In this document: positions 27,143 through 35,873 of the stretch, in pieces
Position numbering within the stretch: position 1 is the first letter of the stretch
How the letters are laid out: each line of letters begins with the position of its first letter
NCBI GenBank assembly: GCA_016788425.1
Contig: JAEURQ010000003.1
Coordinates: 465,282-529,281 of the forward strand
Direction of reading: 5' to 3'
Length of the DNA: 64,000 nt
DNA from: Chthonomonas sp.
GTDB taxonomy: Bacteria; Armatimonadota; Fimbriimonadia; Fimbriimonadales; Fimbriimonadaceae
Notes under the pieces: model-generated
The model's input: the letters and a program-made list of their open reading frames with translations, nothing else
Databases searched by the model: none
What the model was told of the DNA's origin: nothing
Made by a program: the position numbers and the translations under genes

Positions 27143-30142
27143 TTGGCGAGTGTGAGCGCTGAATCAACATATTACGCTCTGATCGAGTTTCTGGGCTACT
27201 CATCCTCCGAGCAATACCGCTCAACGAGCGACGATCAGCTTCTCTCTGGTTTCTTTCGATTAGCGAACGAGGCCGAGATCAGAGGAGCCTATGTGCTTCA
27301 GTCAGATTCGGGGCCATTCCCGTTCGCCTGCGTAGTCACGGCAGATTCGGAGGGCGATGCTCGGAAGAAGAGGAAGCAACTTTGGTGCTTGGGGCTCACG
27401 TATCTAACGATTGTAGTCCTCCCCGGGGCCATCCGGGTTTACACAAACTCTAGCTACAAAGAGAGTGATCCAGAAGTCGGGTTGTTACTCTCTGATACCG
27501 AACCGGTACGATGGCCCGAAACACTACGCAGCATCACCGCCGAGGCGATTGATTCGGGCGATACCTGGAACTCGCGCTTTGGAAGAGTCATTGCGAATAA
27601 CCGGGTTGATCGCCATCTTCTCGCTAACCTGGCGAGCTTGAGTAACTACCTAACAAAGACTCTTGATGTTCCCACCACGACCGCGCACGCGCTAATTGGA
27701 AAATACATCTATACGCGCTACCTTCGAGACCGAGGAATCTTGACTGACGCCTGGCTCGCTCAGCGGAATATTGATCCAACGAGTGTTTTCGGTACCACGG
27801 CCACGGTTCAGGATTTTAGGAACCTTGTGGAAGCACTGGATACAAGGTTCAACGGCCAGCTTTTTCCGATCGACTTTGACGAAGAAGTTGGGCTGACGAA
27901 TACAGCAGTGTCTACTGTCGCCGGTGCAATCTCGGGAAACCAGCCGTGGTCTGAGCAACTTCAATTCGAGTTCGTCTCCTACGACTTCAGCTACATTCCG
28001 ATTGAGACCCTTTCCATCATTTACGAGCAGTTTCTAGGAGAGCAGGGGTCACAACGAGAGGCCGGTGCATTTTACACACCGACAAGTGTTGCAAGCTACG
28101 TGCTCTCAGAAGTCGAGAGAGTTAGAGCACTCACACCTAGTTGTAAGATTCTCGACCCCGCGTGCGGCTCAGGGGTCTTTCTCGTTCTCAGTTATCGATA
28201 TCTCATCGAACAAATGTTGCGAAGTCGAGATACCGCTCCGACTCTCAGCGAACTTAAGTCTATTCTTACTAACCAGATATTCGGAGTAGAGCGCAACCTA
28301 GAAGCGTGCTACGTCGCCGAATTTAGCCTTCTTTTGACGTTACTGAGCTATGTAAGTCCGCGCCAGTTAGAGCACCATGATGATTTTAAGTTCCCGAATC
28401 TCAATGGTTTTAACATCATTCACTCCGACTTTTTCAGCCCCAATCTGCCATTCCTTAAGAGTCAAGTGAAATTCGACTGGATTCTGGGTAATCCACCTTG
28501 GGGTGAGTTGGAGAGGCGCGAGCCAGATTCCCAGTTGTGTCTAGATTACATTGCCACTTTGCCCAAGGGGTCTGTGAACCGATTCAGGATTCACGAGGCG
28601 TTTCTTTGGCGCTCAAGGAGTCTACTTGAGAACGAGGGAGTTGCGGGCTTAATTCTGCATGCCACTTCGTTGAGCAACGAGCAGAGTAAGTCTTTCAGGC
28701 AAGAAGTATTCAAATCCTGTAGAGTTAGGCGAGTAACAAATTTTAGCAACTTCACCTATCGCCTGTTTCCTACAGCACGCCAACCTGCCTTTGTGATTGT
28801 GTTCCAGGCAACTGAGCCTCAGTCTACTGACCAGGTTCTGCACATCGCTCCATTCGTAGCAGAGCAACCGCACTTACGAGGGACCTCAGCAAAGGCGGGG
28901 GTTCCGTTTCTAACGCTATTTGAGCACAATTTTCAATTGGTTTCTAACAAAGAGGCGATTTCCGGTGAAGCCAGACTCTGGAAGGAATATCTATGGGGCA
29001 CGAATCGTGACAGGCTCGCTCTGGGCGAACTCAGGGAACTATTCAGTTCATCAATAGGCGAGCTCGCGCGATCACGTGGCTGGAAAATTAAGCAAGGGCT
29101 TTCTCTACGCTATCGCGATTCCGATGAAGTGATAGAGTACATGCCCGAACTTGAGCACCTGAGAGTCCTGGATCATCAATCTCTGCCAAATAGATCAAAT
29201 CCATTTGAGATTCCTGAAAGCGCTTTGTTAAGTCCGACGCCTGGCGAACAGTATATTCGCACTAGAAGTGGCAGGGGGGGCTTGGCGGTAGCATATGCTC
29301 CCCACATGTTCATTTCTGTAGGCGAGGCGATTTATTCAGACTGTGACTTTGTACTTCGCCATCCACAAATTGGGATCGCTTGTGACCACTCTGATTCAGC
29401 TTGGTTGAAGGCAATTTGCATGCTTCTGTGGTCTAGCGTCTTTCGTTACCTGATGTTCTTTGAGTCGTCATCTTGGGGTGTGAGTACAAGCACCATCGGG
29501 ATCAACTCTGTGCGCTCAATTCCGATTCCAGCGTTAACGGAAAGAGAAGTTCTTGCTCTAGCAAGTCTATACGAGGAAGTTCGAGCATCCTCTGACGAGC
29601 ATTTGCATGGTCGACAAGGCCGTTCGATCCCATTCGAAATGCGACATAAGATCGACGAGACAATAGGAGTTCTTTTTGGAGTATCTGAGCACTCGCTGAT
29701 TCACGCTGAGGATTTTATTCACTTTCGTTTCCAGTGCATCCAAGGCAAGAGTCCAAAATATCTAACTCGGCTTCCACGCGATAGTGACTTTATGGAGTAC
29801 GGCAAGATGTTATCCGTGGAACTGAGCGAGTTTACTGGTGTAGTTCACAACGTCGAGTTCGAGGTGAGCAACCTCATAGTGACCTGCAAGATTGAATCTG
29901 GAAGGGAAATATCATCGGTTCTTGTTTCTCATTCATCTGTAACTCCAGCAGCTGCAAATCAGATGGGCACTGCCGAGCTGAAACGTCAATGGCGTTATGT
30001 CAGGCGAAGTCTATACGTTGTCGGGCAAGACAGTGCCCAGATTGTGAAGCCAGCACATCGAATGTTATGGACTAGGAGTCAAGCACTAGGAGACAGCGAC
30101 CAACTGATCGCAGACTTTATCAATGAAGCGAGGCTCCGCTAG
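27143..30142 (+). CDS. Eco57I-like N6-adenine DNA methyltransferase
   Basis: 999 residues from a TTG start supported by GGAGG nine bases upstream. The methylase core has REAGAFYTPTSVASYVL, the AdoMet motif ILDPACGSGVFLVLSYRYL and the catalytic motif DWILGNPPWGELE (NPPW), typical of gamma-class adenine methylases of Type IIG or BREX PglX-like proteins. An N-terminal domain of about 290 residues precedes it, and a C-terminal target-recognition-like region follows (about 600-999, including GGLAVAYAPHMFISVG). I see no nuclease motif in this protein itself. The next gene, two bases downstream, encodes a PD-(D/E)XK protein, so the two probably form a restriction-modification system. The gene is visibly richer in A and T than the core genes. 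Confidence 0.85.
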   Translation: MASVSAESTYYALIEFLGYSSSEQYRSTSDDQLLSGFFRLANEAEIRGAYVLQSDSGPFPFACVVTADSEGDARKKRKQLWCLGLTYLTIVVLPGAIRVYTNSSYKESDPEVGLLLSDTEPVRWPETLRSITAEAIDSGDTWNSRFGRVIANNRVDRHLLANLASLSNYLTKTLDVPTTTAHALIGKYIYTRYLRDRGILTDAWLAQRNIDPTSVFGTTATVQDFRNLVEALDTRFNGQLFPIDFDEEVGLTNTAVSTVAGAISGNQPWSEQLQFEFVSYDFSYIPIETLSIIYEQFLGEQGSQREAGAFYTPTSVASYVLSEVERVRALTPSCKILDPACGSGVFLVLSYRYLIEQMLRSRDTAPTLSELKSILTNQIFGVERNLEACYVAEFSLLLTLLSYVSPRQLEHHDDFKFPNLNGFNIIHSDFFSPNLPFLKSQVKFDWILGNPPWGELERREPDSQLCLDYIATLPKGSVNRFRIHEAFLWRSRSLLENEGVAGLILHATSLSNEQSKSFRQEVFKSCRVRRVTNFSNFTYRLFPTARQPAFVIVFQATEPQSTDQVLHIAPFVAEQPHLRGTSAKAGVPFLTLFEHNFQLVSNKEAISGEARLWKEYLWGTNRDRLALGELRELFSSSIGELARSRGWKIKQGLSLRYRDSDEVIEYMPELEHLRVLDHQSLPNRSNPFEIPESALLSPTPGEQYIRTRSGRGGLAVAYAPHMFISVGEAIYSDCDFVLRHPQIGIACDHSDSAWLKAICMLLWSSVFRYLMFFESSSWGVSTSTIGINSVRSIPIPALTEREVLALASLYEEVRASSDEHLHGRQGRSIPFEMRHKIDETIGVLFGVSEHSLIHAEDFIHFRFQCIQGKSPKYLTRLPRDSDFMEYGKMLSVELSEFTGVVHNVEFEVSNLIVTCKIESGREISSVLVSHSSVTPAAANQMGTAELKRQWRYVRRSLYVVGQDSAQIVKPAHRMLWTRSQALGDSDQLIADFINEARLR

Positions 30143-30144
30143 CC

Positions 30145-30756
30145 GTGAGTCTTGCTCTGAAATATGCTGAGAGCTTTGTACGGCACTCTGTCTCGTTGAT
30201 TGCTCTTGGATTTGAGGACGCTAGACCGTTGATAAACGAAACTACCGAAGAGGAGGTGGTTACCGACCGAATCACACGGGCTGCAAACGAGCGATTGCGG
30301 ATTGGAAATGTTTCTCGAGCGTTGCTTCGGCTGTCTATCTCGGATGATGCCAAGGTCTCCAACACTGATCGTGAGGGCAAGCATCGGAGGCGAATAGATA
30401 TTCGCGTTGAAAGCACTGCGATTGCTGGTAGACCGACGCTTGAAGTTGAGGCGAAGTGCCTTCGGCGGGGTTCCCACCCGATTGGAAATTACACTGGCTC
30501 CGACGGGCTTGAGCTATTCGTCGCTCGAGAATATGCGGCTAGTCAAAGCTATGGAGCTATGCTCGGGTATGTTCAGTCGAATGACGCGACTTACTGGATT
30601 GCTGAACTGCTAAGAAGTCTGCGCACGAAGCCTTCTCTCGTGGGAGACTGTGAGGCGCTAACCGGCTTCTCCTTCGAGCATGGACATAGGAGTCATCACA
30701 GTCGGTCAGATTCGACGACTATTGCAATTCACCATTTTCTACTGTTGTGCCGCTAA
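30145..30756 (+). CDS. Small PD-(D/E)XK endonuclease candidate, partner of the methylase
   Basis: 203 residues from a GTG two bases after the methylase stop. The centre contains RRRIDIRVES, then PTLEVEAKCLRRG: D85, E102 and K104 fit a PD-(D/E)XK site (hydrophobic-D, then E-x-K). A helical N-terminus with NETTEEEVVTDRITRAANER precedes it. The sequence matches no restriction enzyme I can name. Tight coupling with a lone adenine methylase, the motif, and shared base composition support a restriction role. The alternative is a regulatory or accessory nuclease of the same system. Confidence 0.6.
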   Translation: MSLALKYAESFVRHSVSLIALGFEDARPLINETTEEEVVTDRITRAANERLRIGNVSRALLRLSISDDAKVSNTDREGKHRRRIDIRVESTAIAGRPTLEVEAKCLRRGSHPIGNYTGSDGLELFVAREYAASQSYGAMLGYVQSNDATYWIAELLRSLRTKPSLVGDCEALTGFSFEHGHRSHHSRSDSTTIAIHHFLLLCR

Positions 30757-30785
30757 ACTGCAGTTAGTCGAACGCCGTTGCAGCG

Positions 30786-31103
30786 ATGAATCGCATTTGG
30801 TGCGAAGTCAGCATGTCTGCGTTTCTTGGAAGTATGCCTCGCTGCTACTTCTGCTCCAAGCTGATCTCGGTCGAAGAACGATCTCTGAGGCGGAGGGTTC
30901 GGATTGGCGAGATCGAGAAGAAGAAGTACGGCTCGGAGCGGGCTCGGTTCGTGCAGAGCCAGTACGGAATGCGGGTGGTATGTGGGGCTTGTGCGGCGTT
31001 CCAAGACCACCGGGTGCGGCAGAGGGAGCTTCTAGACCTGCACTTGTTCGTGACCGGGTTGGTCGTGATCGGGGTGCTCTCGCTCGCCCTCTGGATACTC
31101 TGA
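30786..31103 (+). CDS. Small zinc-ribbon protein with C-terminal membrane segment
   Basis: 105 residues. Two CxxC pairs (CYFC near 20-23 and CGAC near 68-71) would bind one zinc. The last about 20 residues (LFVTGLVVIGVLSLALWIL) are a single C-terminal membrane anchor. Between them lies a basic stretch (RSLRRRVRIGEIEKKKYG). I do not recognise a family. A terminator follows three bases after the stop. The start may instead be the internal Met at residue 10. Confidence 0.5.
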   Translation: MNRIWCEVSMSAFLGSMPRCYFCSKLISVEERSLRRRVRIGEIEKKKYGSERARFVQSQYGMRVVCGACAAFQDHRVRQRELLDLHLFVTGLVVIGVLSLALWIL

Positions 31104-31105
31104 AA

Positions 31106-31129
31106 AGACCCCGCGTTGTTGCGGGGTCT
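31106..31129. terminator. Hairpin terminator between convergent genes
   Basis: AGACCCCGC-GTTGTT-GCGGGGTCT forms a perfect 9-bp stem with a six-base loop. It lies directly behind the zinc-ribbon gene and 14 bases from the end of the ArdC gene on the other strand, so it can serve both. There is no long T run on either side. Confidence 0.65.
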
Positions 31130-31142
31130 GGTTGGGGTGTCG

Positions 31143-32006
31143 TTAGGAGTCGTAGGTGACTCCCTTGATGTAGTCGGCGGCTTTCTGAGCCTGTGCCGCG
31201 GCGATCACCACTGCCTTGGGATCATCCCCAAGCACTTGGAGCCATCCGCTAATGTAGCTAGCTGAATCCTCACTCAGAGAGTTGTCGAGACCAACTGTGG
31301 CGCAACAGAACGCGCTCGTGAGCTCCGCCACGAGCTCCTCGCGGCTGTAGTCGTTTGAGCCAAACCGGGCCACCTCCGTCACTCCCTTCCGGTTCAGCCG
31401 TTTCTCATGACCCGTACTATGTGCTAGTTCGTGGTACAGGGTCTGAAAATACGAATCAGGAGTGCGAAACCGCTCAAAGGCTGGCATGTGCACGCTGTCG
31501 CTGCTCGGGACGTAGTACGCAGACCGCGCATTTTTGTGAATGCTTGGCGGGTTTGGCATGGAACTGACCAACAGGTCAGCTCGCTCTATTCGGGCTGTAT
31601 CAGCCAGGAGTGGCGGCACGTACACGGGTTCAAGCTCTAATCCATCCACCTGCTCGACGTTGAAGACCGTGAAGTAGCGAAGCATCGGGGTGCGCCGCTT
31701 CACGAGCTCTCCGGTCGCTTCTTCAAGTTCTTCAAACTCCAGCTGCTTCCAGAACACGACAAGCGTGCCTTTCTCTCCTTTTCTCACTCGCCCACCCTTC
31801 TCCTCGGCCTGTTTGAATGTGAGCCAGCGCTGATCGGCAAACTCGGTGAGCCCGAGCAGGAACACGTTGATCCCCCGGTACGTCCTTCCGGTCGTGAGGT
31901 TGATTGGCAAAGCGAGGGCGTTTCGCCATGGCCTTCGCCACGGGACGACCCCTCGCTTCAAGGATTCGATGATTTTGCTGGTTACGACTGCGTACAGTTG
32001 GCTCAT
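31143..32006 (-). CDS. ArdC-like antirestriction protein (ssDNA-binding domain plus zincin)
   Basis: 287 residues. The N-terminal domain (about 1-125) has the ArdC/DUF1738 pattern: GVVPWRRPWRNALALPINL, TGRTYRGINVFLL, RWLTFKQAEEKGGRVRKGEKG and TLVVFWKQLE. The C-terminal domain is zincin-like with the site YHELAHSTGHEKRLNRKG (HExxH at 192-196). ArdC-type proteins bind single-stranded DNA entering by conjugation and protect it from restriction; that is family knowledge. Its presence next to two restriction systems and conjugation genes supports a mobile-element origin of the region. Length is close to full-length family members and the HExxH is intact. Confidence 0.9.
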   Translation of the reverse strand: MSQLYAVVTSKIIESLKRGVVPWRRPWRNALALPINLTTGRTYRGINVFLLGLTEFADQRWLTFKQAEEKGGRVRKGEKGTLVVFWKQLEFEELEEATGELVKRRTPMLRYFTVFNVEQVDGLELEPVYVPPLLADTARIERADLLVSSMPNPPSIHKNARSAYYVPSSDSVHMPAFERFRTPDSYFQTLYHELAHSTGHEKRLNRKGVTEVARFGSNDYSREELVAELTSAFCCATVGLDNSLSEDSASYISGWLQVLGDDPKAVVIAAAQAQKAADYIKGVTYDS

Positions 32007-32172
32007 CGAAGGCCCCCTGCAGGAATACTTCTTCTGTCCATCGGTTCTTCTCCGAGGGCGAAAGAGAACTCACACGTCCTTCGCCCTCAGAGGGCACCCT
32101 AATGGCAGGAGTGACGTAGCCGCAACTTGCAGTTCATGCAAGCGAGAAGTGGAGAGGATAAGGGGCGGCTAG

Positions 32173-34995
32173 TTAGCCAGACAGCGACCCAAACAGCTCC
32201 GCGCGCATCTGCTCGAAGTTCGAGGACTCGCCCTCTATGTGTCGCACATGGGCGATGCACCGCTGCGCGAGCGCAAAGTCCTTCATCTGCAGGGCCAACC
32301 GAAAGAGATCGAAGGTGCTGTGGAGGTGCCTCGGGTTGGATTCAATTGCCCGCTCGTAGGCGCTCCTCGCAGCCATGAGATCGCCGATGCGCTGATACAC
32401 TCCCGCGAGGTTGTGCAACGTCTTGTATCCAAAAATGCCACTGTCCGCGCTGCTGAAATGGCTTCCGCGAGGGGCGCTGAGCACCTGCTCATACGCCGCG
32501 GCCGCTTCCGCTAGTCGATCCATTCCAGAGAGCAACAGCCCCTTGTGAAACAGAAGTTCAGGATCGGCGGGAACCTGCGCGAGTCCGAGCTCCACAATGC
32601 GCAGAGCCTCTTCACGGTCACCAAGCTCGCGGGTCGAAACCGCCCAGAGCGCATACGCCTTGCGGATGTGAGATTCCTCCTGCGTGGCCACGCTAATTGA
32701 GCGCTGAAGCCACTCGCAGGCTTCCTGATGCTCGCCGTTGTAGTGGGCGGTCATCCCAAGATTAAAGAGGACGAACGGATGGTCCGGGCGGTCAGCAAGA
32801 TCGAGCTTGAGCAGGGTGTCGTCGCGCCGGCGTTTCTTTGCCTGGCCCACCTCGCTCGTGTCGTATCCGGTGTGAAGCACCTCGGCATCAATCCGCGCGA
32901 CATCGAGCCCTTTCTCCCGGATCGAGGGCAGAATCTGCTCGTGGATGCGCCCCTCGAAGGCAAAACCCTGGTGGTTGCGAAACACCTTCACGTGATCCAC
33001 CGTCGTCCCGAACTGCGGGTCGTCATTGACAAACCGCACGCTCATCACGAGACCACCTAGCCCCGGAGGTGCTCCGAGCACGGCGCTGAGCATCGCAGTT
33101 CCCGAGGCAAACGGCAGTGTGTCATCCGCATCGAGCCAGCAGACCCAGTCGCCCGTGGCGTGTGAGAGCGACTCATTGCGAGCCAATGCAAAACTTTCCG
33201 GCCAGGTCGATTCAAACACGGTTGCGCCGTGGGAGCGAGCGATCTCGATCGTTCTATCGGTTGAACCCGTATCCACGATCACAATCTGCGTGAAGAAGGG
33301 CTTGGCGGAGCTGAGACACGAGTCCAAAACTCGCTCTTCATCGCGCACGATCATGCAAAGGCTGATGTTCGCCTGGCGTACCTGCTCGGCAAGACCCGCC
33401 ACAAGCGTTTCGGGGCGGCGGTCTTCGCGAAACTGAATCCGCTCTGGCGTGATGCCCGCTAGGTTAGAAGCAAACCCCAGCTCCAGGTCCCAGCGCCACT
33501 TGTCGTAGTAGCGAGCCTCATTCAAGGCAAACACCTGCTGCTTGTCCTCGCTGTGCCGGTCCAAGGAAGCGTTGCCCTTGTGATGCACGAACGCCCGGCG
33601 GCTGTAGACAAGGCGATACCCTTCGCGGCGCAACCGGTGGCAGTAGTCGTTGTCTTCAAACATCCCCACCCGGAAGCGTTCATCAAACTCGCCAATTTCG
33701 TCCCACACTTTGCGAGGGATCATGAGGCAAAAGCCCGTGAGCATGTCGCAGTCCTGATCCGGGTGGTTCGTCGCTCGAAGGTCCTCGGCGAAAAGCGGCA
33801 TGGTAGCGAGCGAGGTGTACGTCACGTCCACGTGCTGGAAGTGACCCACGTTGTTGCTCACAGGCCCGGCCGCGCCGATGGTCCCAGAGCGCTCCAGGGA
33901 CTGCGCGAGGAGTCGAATGGAGCCGGGTGGCACGATGGTATCCGAGTTGAGGAAAAGAAGCGCATCTCCCTTGGCGACGCGAGCTCCGCGGTTGCAAGTC
34001 GCCCCAAAGCCAAGGTTCTCGGGGTTCTGAACGAGCTTCGCGAACGCAAACTCCTGGACCACGCTCGCCGCATCGTCGGGAGAGGCATCGTCCACCACGA
34101 TGACCTCGTGAATCTCGCCAGTGCACTGCTCTAAGCTTTCCAAGCAGAGCCGCAGGTCCTCGGGGCCGCCGTAGAGGGGAATGATGACCGAGACCTTCGT
34201 CCGCATCTGCGCGGGTTCTTGTTCTACTGCTCGCAACGGGTCTGCGCCACCGCAAGCACTGAGGTACTCCTCCCAGGCAAGCTGGAGTTCTGCGGGAACG
34301 TGAATCCGCTCGGTGGAGCCGTATGCGCCAGGGTGAGTGGGGTGGAGGTTTCGCATCGAGCGGTCCCGGTCCCAGGGCTCCCAGACCTCGCGGGTCCAGT
34401 GCGGCAGTACCTCATCCTTATGCGCCCACGTTGAGGTCTTGCGCCGAATCCGGCTGTCAGGTCCAGAGTAACTAAGGTGGTGCATCACGCCGTGCTCCGC
34501 CGAGAGCATGAGCGGGCGTGAGCACGAGAACTGACGAAGGTAGATGTGATCCACACTCGCCGGGGCGAGCATGATGGGTGGCATGAGCCGTTCGGGCGGG
34601 CGGATGACGTGCTCGGGGCTCTTCCAGTACGTGTCCATTGCGCAGTACACGCAGTCGGCAAGACCCACTTCGGCGACCTTGCGCAGTGACTCCATGAGCT
34701 GCTTGCTGATGACCTCATCCGTGTCGGGGATGAGGAGGTACGGGATTGCTTTCGAGCGAGCCCAGTCCAGCGTTGCTCGCCGGTGGGACTGCTCATCCGG
34801 CCAGTCGCCGAAGATGACTTCTGCCCCCAGAGCCGTTGCCTTGCTGGCCGCGAGTTCCCAGTCTCCGGCGGCCACTCGTGAGTGAGGAACTCGGCTGACG
34901 AACACAGTGACCGGGATTCCATCGAGCGCGGCCATGACCGCTCCGAGGTAAGTGACGTCGTCGCTGCAGATGATGGCGGCGTGAATGAGGCTCAA
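32173..34995 (-). CDS. Multi-domain GT2-type glycosyltransferase with TPR C-terminus
   Basis: 940 residues. Three glycosyltransferase-A-like modules follow one another: residues about 1-225 (AAIICSDDVTYLGAVMAAL, LLIPDTDEV), about 263-520 (KVSVIIPLYGGPEDLRLCLE, EVIVVDDASPD, FLNSDT, GMFEDNDYCHRLRREGY, a complete GT2 domain) and about 545-740 (SLCMIVRDEERVLDSCLSSA, QIVIVDTGSTDRTIEIA, CWLDADD, another complete GT2 domain). The last 200 residues are TPR-like (HPFVLFNLGMTAHYNGEHQE). Such proteins build surface or protein-bound glycans; the sugar cannot be read from sequence. A broken methyltransferase gene of the kind found in glycan clusters lies nearby at 35449-35765. Confidence 0.85.
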   Translation of the reverse strand: MSLIHAAIICSDDVTYLGAVMAALDGIPVTVFVSRVPHSRVAAGDWELAASKATALGAEVIFGDWPDEQSHRRATLDWARSKAIPYLLIPDTDEVISKQLMESLRKVAEVGLADCVYCAMDTYWKSPEHVIRPPERLMPPIMLAPASVDHIYLRQFSCSRPLMLSAEHGVMHHLSYSGPDSRIRRKTSTWAHKDEVLPHWTREVWEPWDRDRSMRNLHPTHPGAYGSTERIHVPAELQLAWEEYLSACGGADPLRAVEQEPAQMRTKVSVIIPLYGGPEDLRLCLESLEQCTGEIHEVIVVDDASPDDAASVVQEFAFAKLVQNPENLGFGATCNRGARVAKGDALLFLNSDTIVPPGSIRLLAQSLERSGTIGAAGPVSNNVGHFQHVDVTYTSLATMPLFAEDLRATNHPDQDCDMLTGFCLMIPRKVWDEIGEFDERFRVGMFEDNDYCHRLRREGYRLVYSRRAFVHHKGNASLDRHSEDKQQVFALNEARYYDKWRWDLELGFASNLAGITPERIQFREDRRPETLVAGLAEQVRQANISLCMIVRDEERVLDSCLSSAKPFFTQIVIVDTGSTDRTIEIARSHGATVFESTWPESFALARNESLSHATGDWVCWLDADDTLPFASGTAMLSAVLGAPPGLGGLVMSVRFVNDDPQFGTTVDHVKVFRNHQGFAFEGRIHEQILPSIREKGLDVARIDAEVLHTGYDTSEVGQAKKRRRDDTLLKLDLADRPDHPFVLFNLGMTAHYNGEHQEACEWLQRSISVATQEESHIRKAYALWAVSTRELGDREEALRIVELGLAQVPADPELLFHKGLLLSGMDRLAEAAAAYEQVLSAPRGSHFSSADSGIFGYKTLHNLAGVYQRIGDLMAARSAYERAIESNPRHLHSTFDLFRLALQMKDFALAQRCIAHVRHIEGESSNFEQMRAELFGSLSG

Positions 34996-35103
34996 ACGAA
35001 GGCTCCCAGCGCGTCACCATGCTTCATACTGGCTAGGCTACCCCGGCTCCTCGGCAAGAATGTGGTTGACGATGGGGATGCGCCTAATGTCGGTTGAGGT
35101 GAT

Positions 35104-35412
35104 CAGTCCAGAGGACTTCGCCTTCGCCTTCTTCCCCGCTTTGATGCGCTGGGCACGGTGCAAACGCCGCGGCAACTTTCGCGCTCGGACGTTCTTCGCA
35201 TGGTGAAGCGTCGTCTCACCCGCGCGGGAATCCCGCCGGTGTTTTCCAATCACTCGTTCAGAGCAACCGGCATCACGGAGTTCCTCGCGAATGGCGGGAG
35301 CTTGGAGACCGCGCAGCAGTTTGCTATTCATGCCAACAGCAGGACGACGAAGCTCTAAGACCGAAGACCCACCAGACTCGAGCTCGAAGAAATCGTCCGT
35401 ATTCGGTTTTGA
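35104..35412 (+). pseudogene. Tyrosine recombinase C-terminal remnant; nucleophile Tyr codon is a stop
   Basis: The frame from about 35104 reads ...GTVQTPRQLSRSDVLRMVKR, then RAGIPPVFSNHSFRATGITE and SLETAQQFAIHANSRTTKL, then TAA, then DRRPTRLELEEIVRIRF and TGA. This is the catalytic C-terminus of a tyrosine recombinase (HSFR is the H-x-x-R box). In relatives the motif is TTKLYDRR; here the Tyr codon is TAA, so the nucleophile itself is lost. The part encoding the N-terminal domains and first catalytic Arg is absent. A second damaged copy of the same gene lies at 44796-45229. Confidence 0.8.
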
Positions 35413-35448
35413 TCACTTTGCAGAATTCTGCCTGCGGTTGCAGAATGA

Positions 35449-35765
35449 CTATATTGCTTGATTGGGGTGCACAGGCTCTAACAAGTGGTCAAGCACGTCG
35501 CCAAAGATGAGGCAGTCGATGTAGTCAAGCGGCAGGGGCAATTCTTCAAGAGCCTCGACATCCACGTGAATGACCTTGGTGAGATGCTGAGTGGCAACGA
35601 TAGCGGCACCCTCGTCCTTCTCGATACCCAGACTTCGCAACCGCGCTCACTGATGAGATGTGAGCCAAGCAAACCGCCAGCGCATCCAAGCTCCACTACT
35701 CGGTTACAATTAGGTGAGACTGCGCGAGCGATATTGAGGTTAGCAGCCCTGATAATATGCTCTCA
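35449..35765 (-). pseudogene. SAM-dependent methyltransferase fragment with frameshift
   Basis: On the minus strand one frame reads IIRAANLNIARAVSP and RVVELGCAGGLLGSHLISER (motif I of class I methyltransferases), then the reading shifts after GCEV and continues in the next frame as GIEKDEGAAIVATQHLTKVI and LDYIDCLIFGDVLDHLLEPV, the usual following motifs. A small indel near 35634-35640 explains the shift. The N-terminus is missing and the C-terminus is short. Such methyltransferases are common beside glycosyltransferase genes like the one at 32173. Confidence 0.7.
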
Positions 35766-35873
35766 CATTGCCAAGATCTTCTAAATCTCAGTGTGACATC
35801 ACTTTCGGGGACTTGGTCACCGTTTGCCAACATTAACCCACGACATCTTGGGGTCACCTTACCTCTAAAGCGA

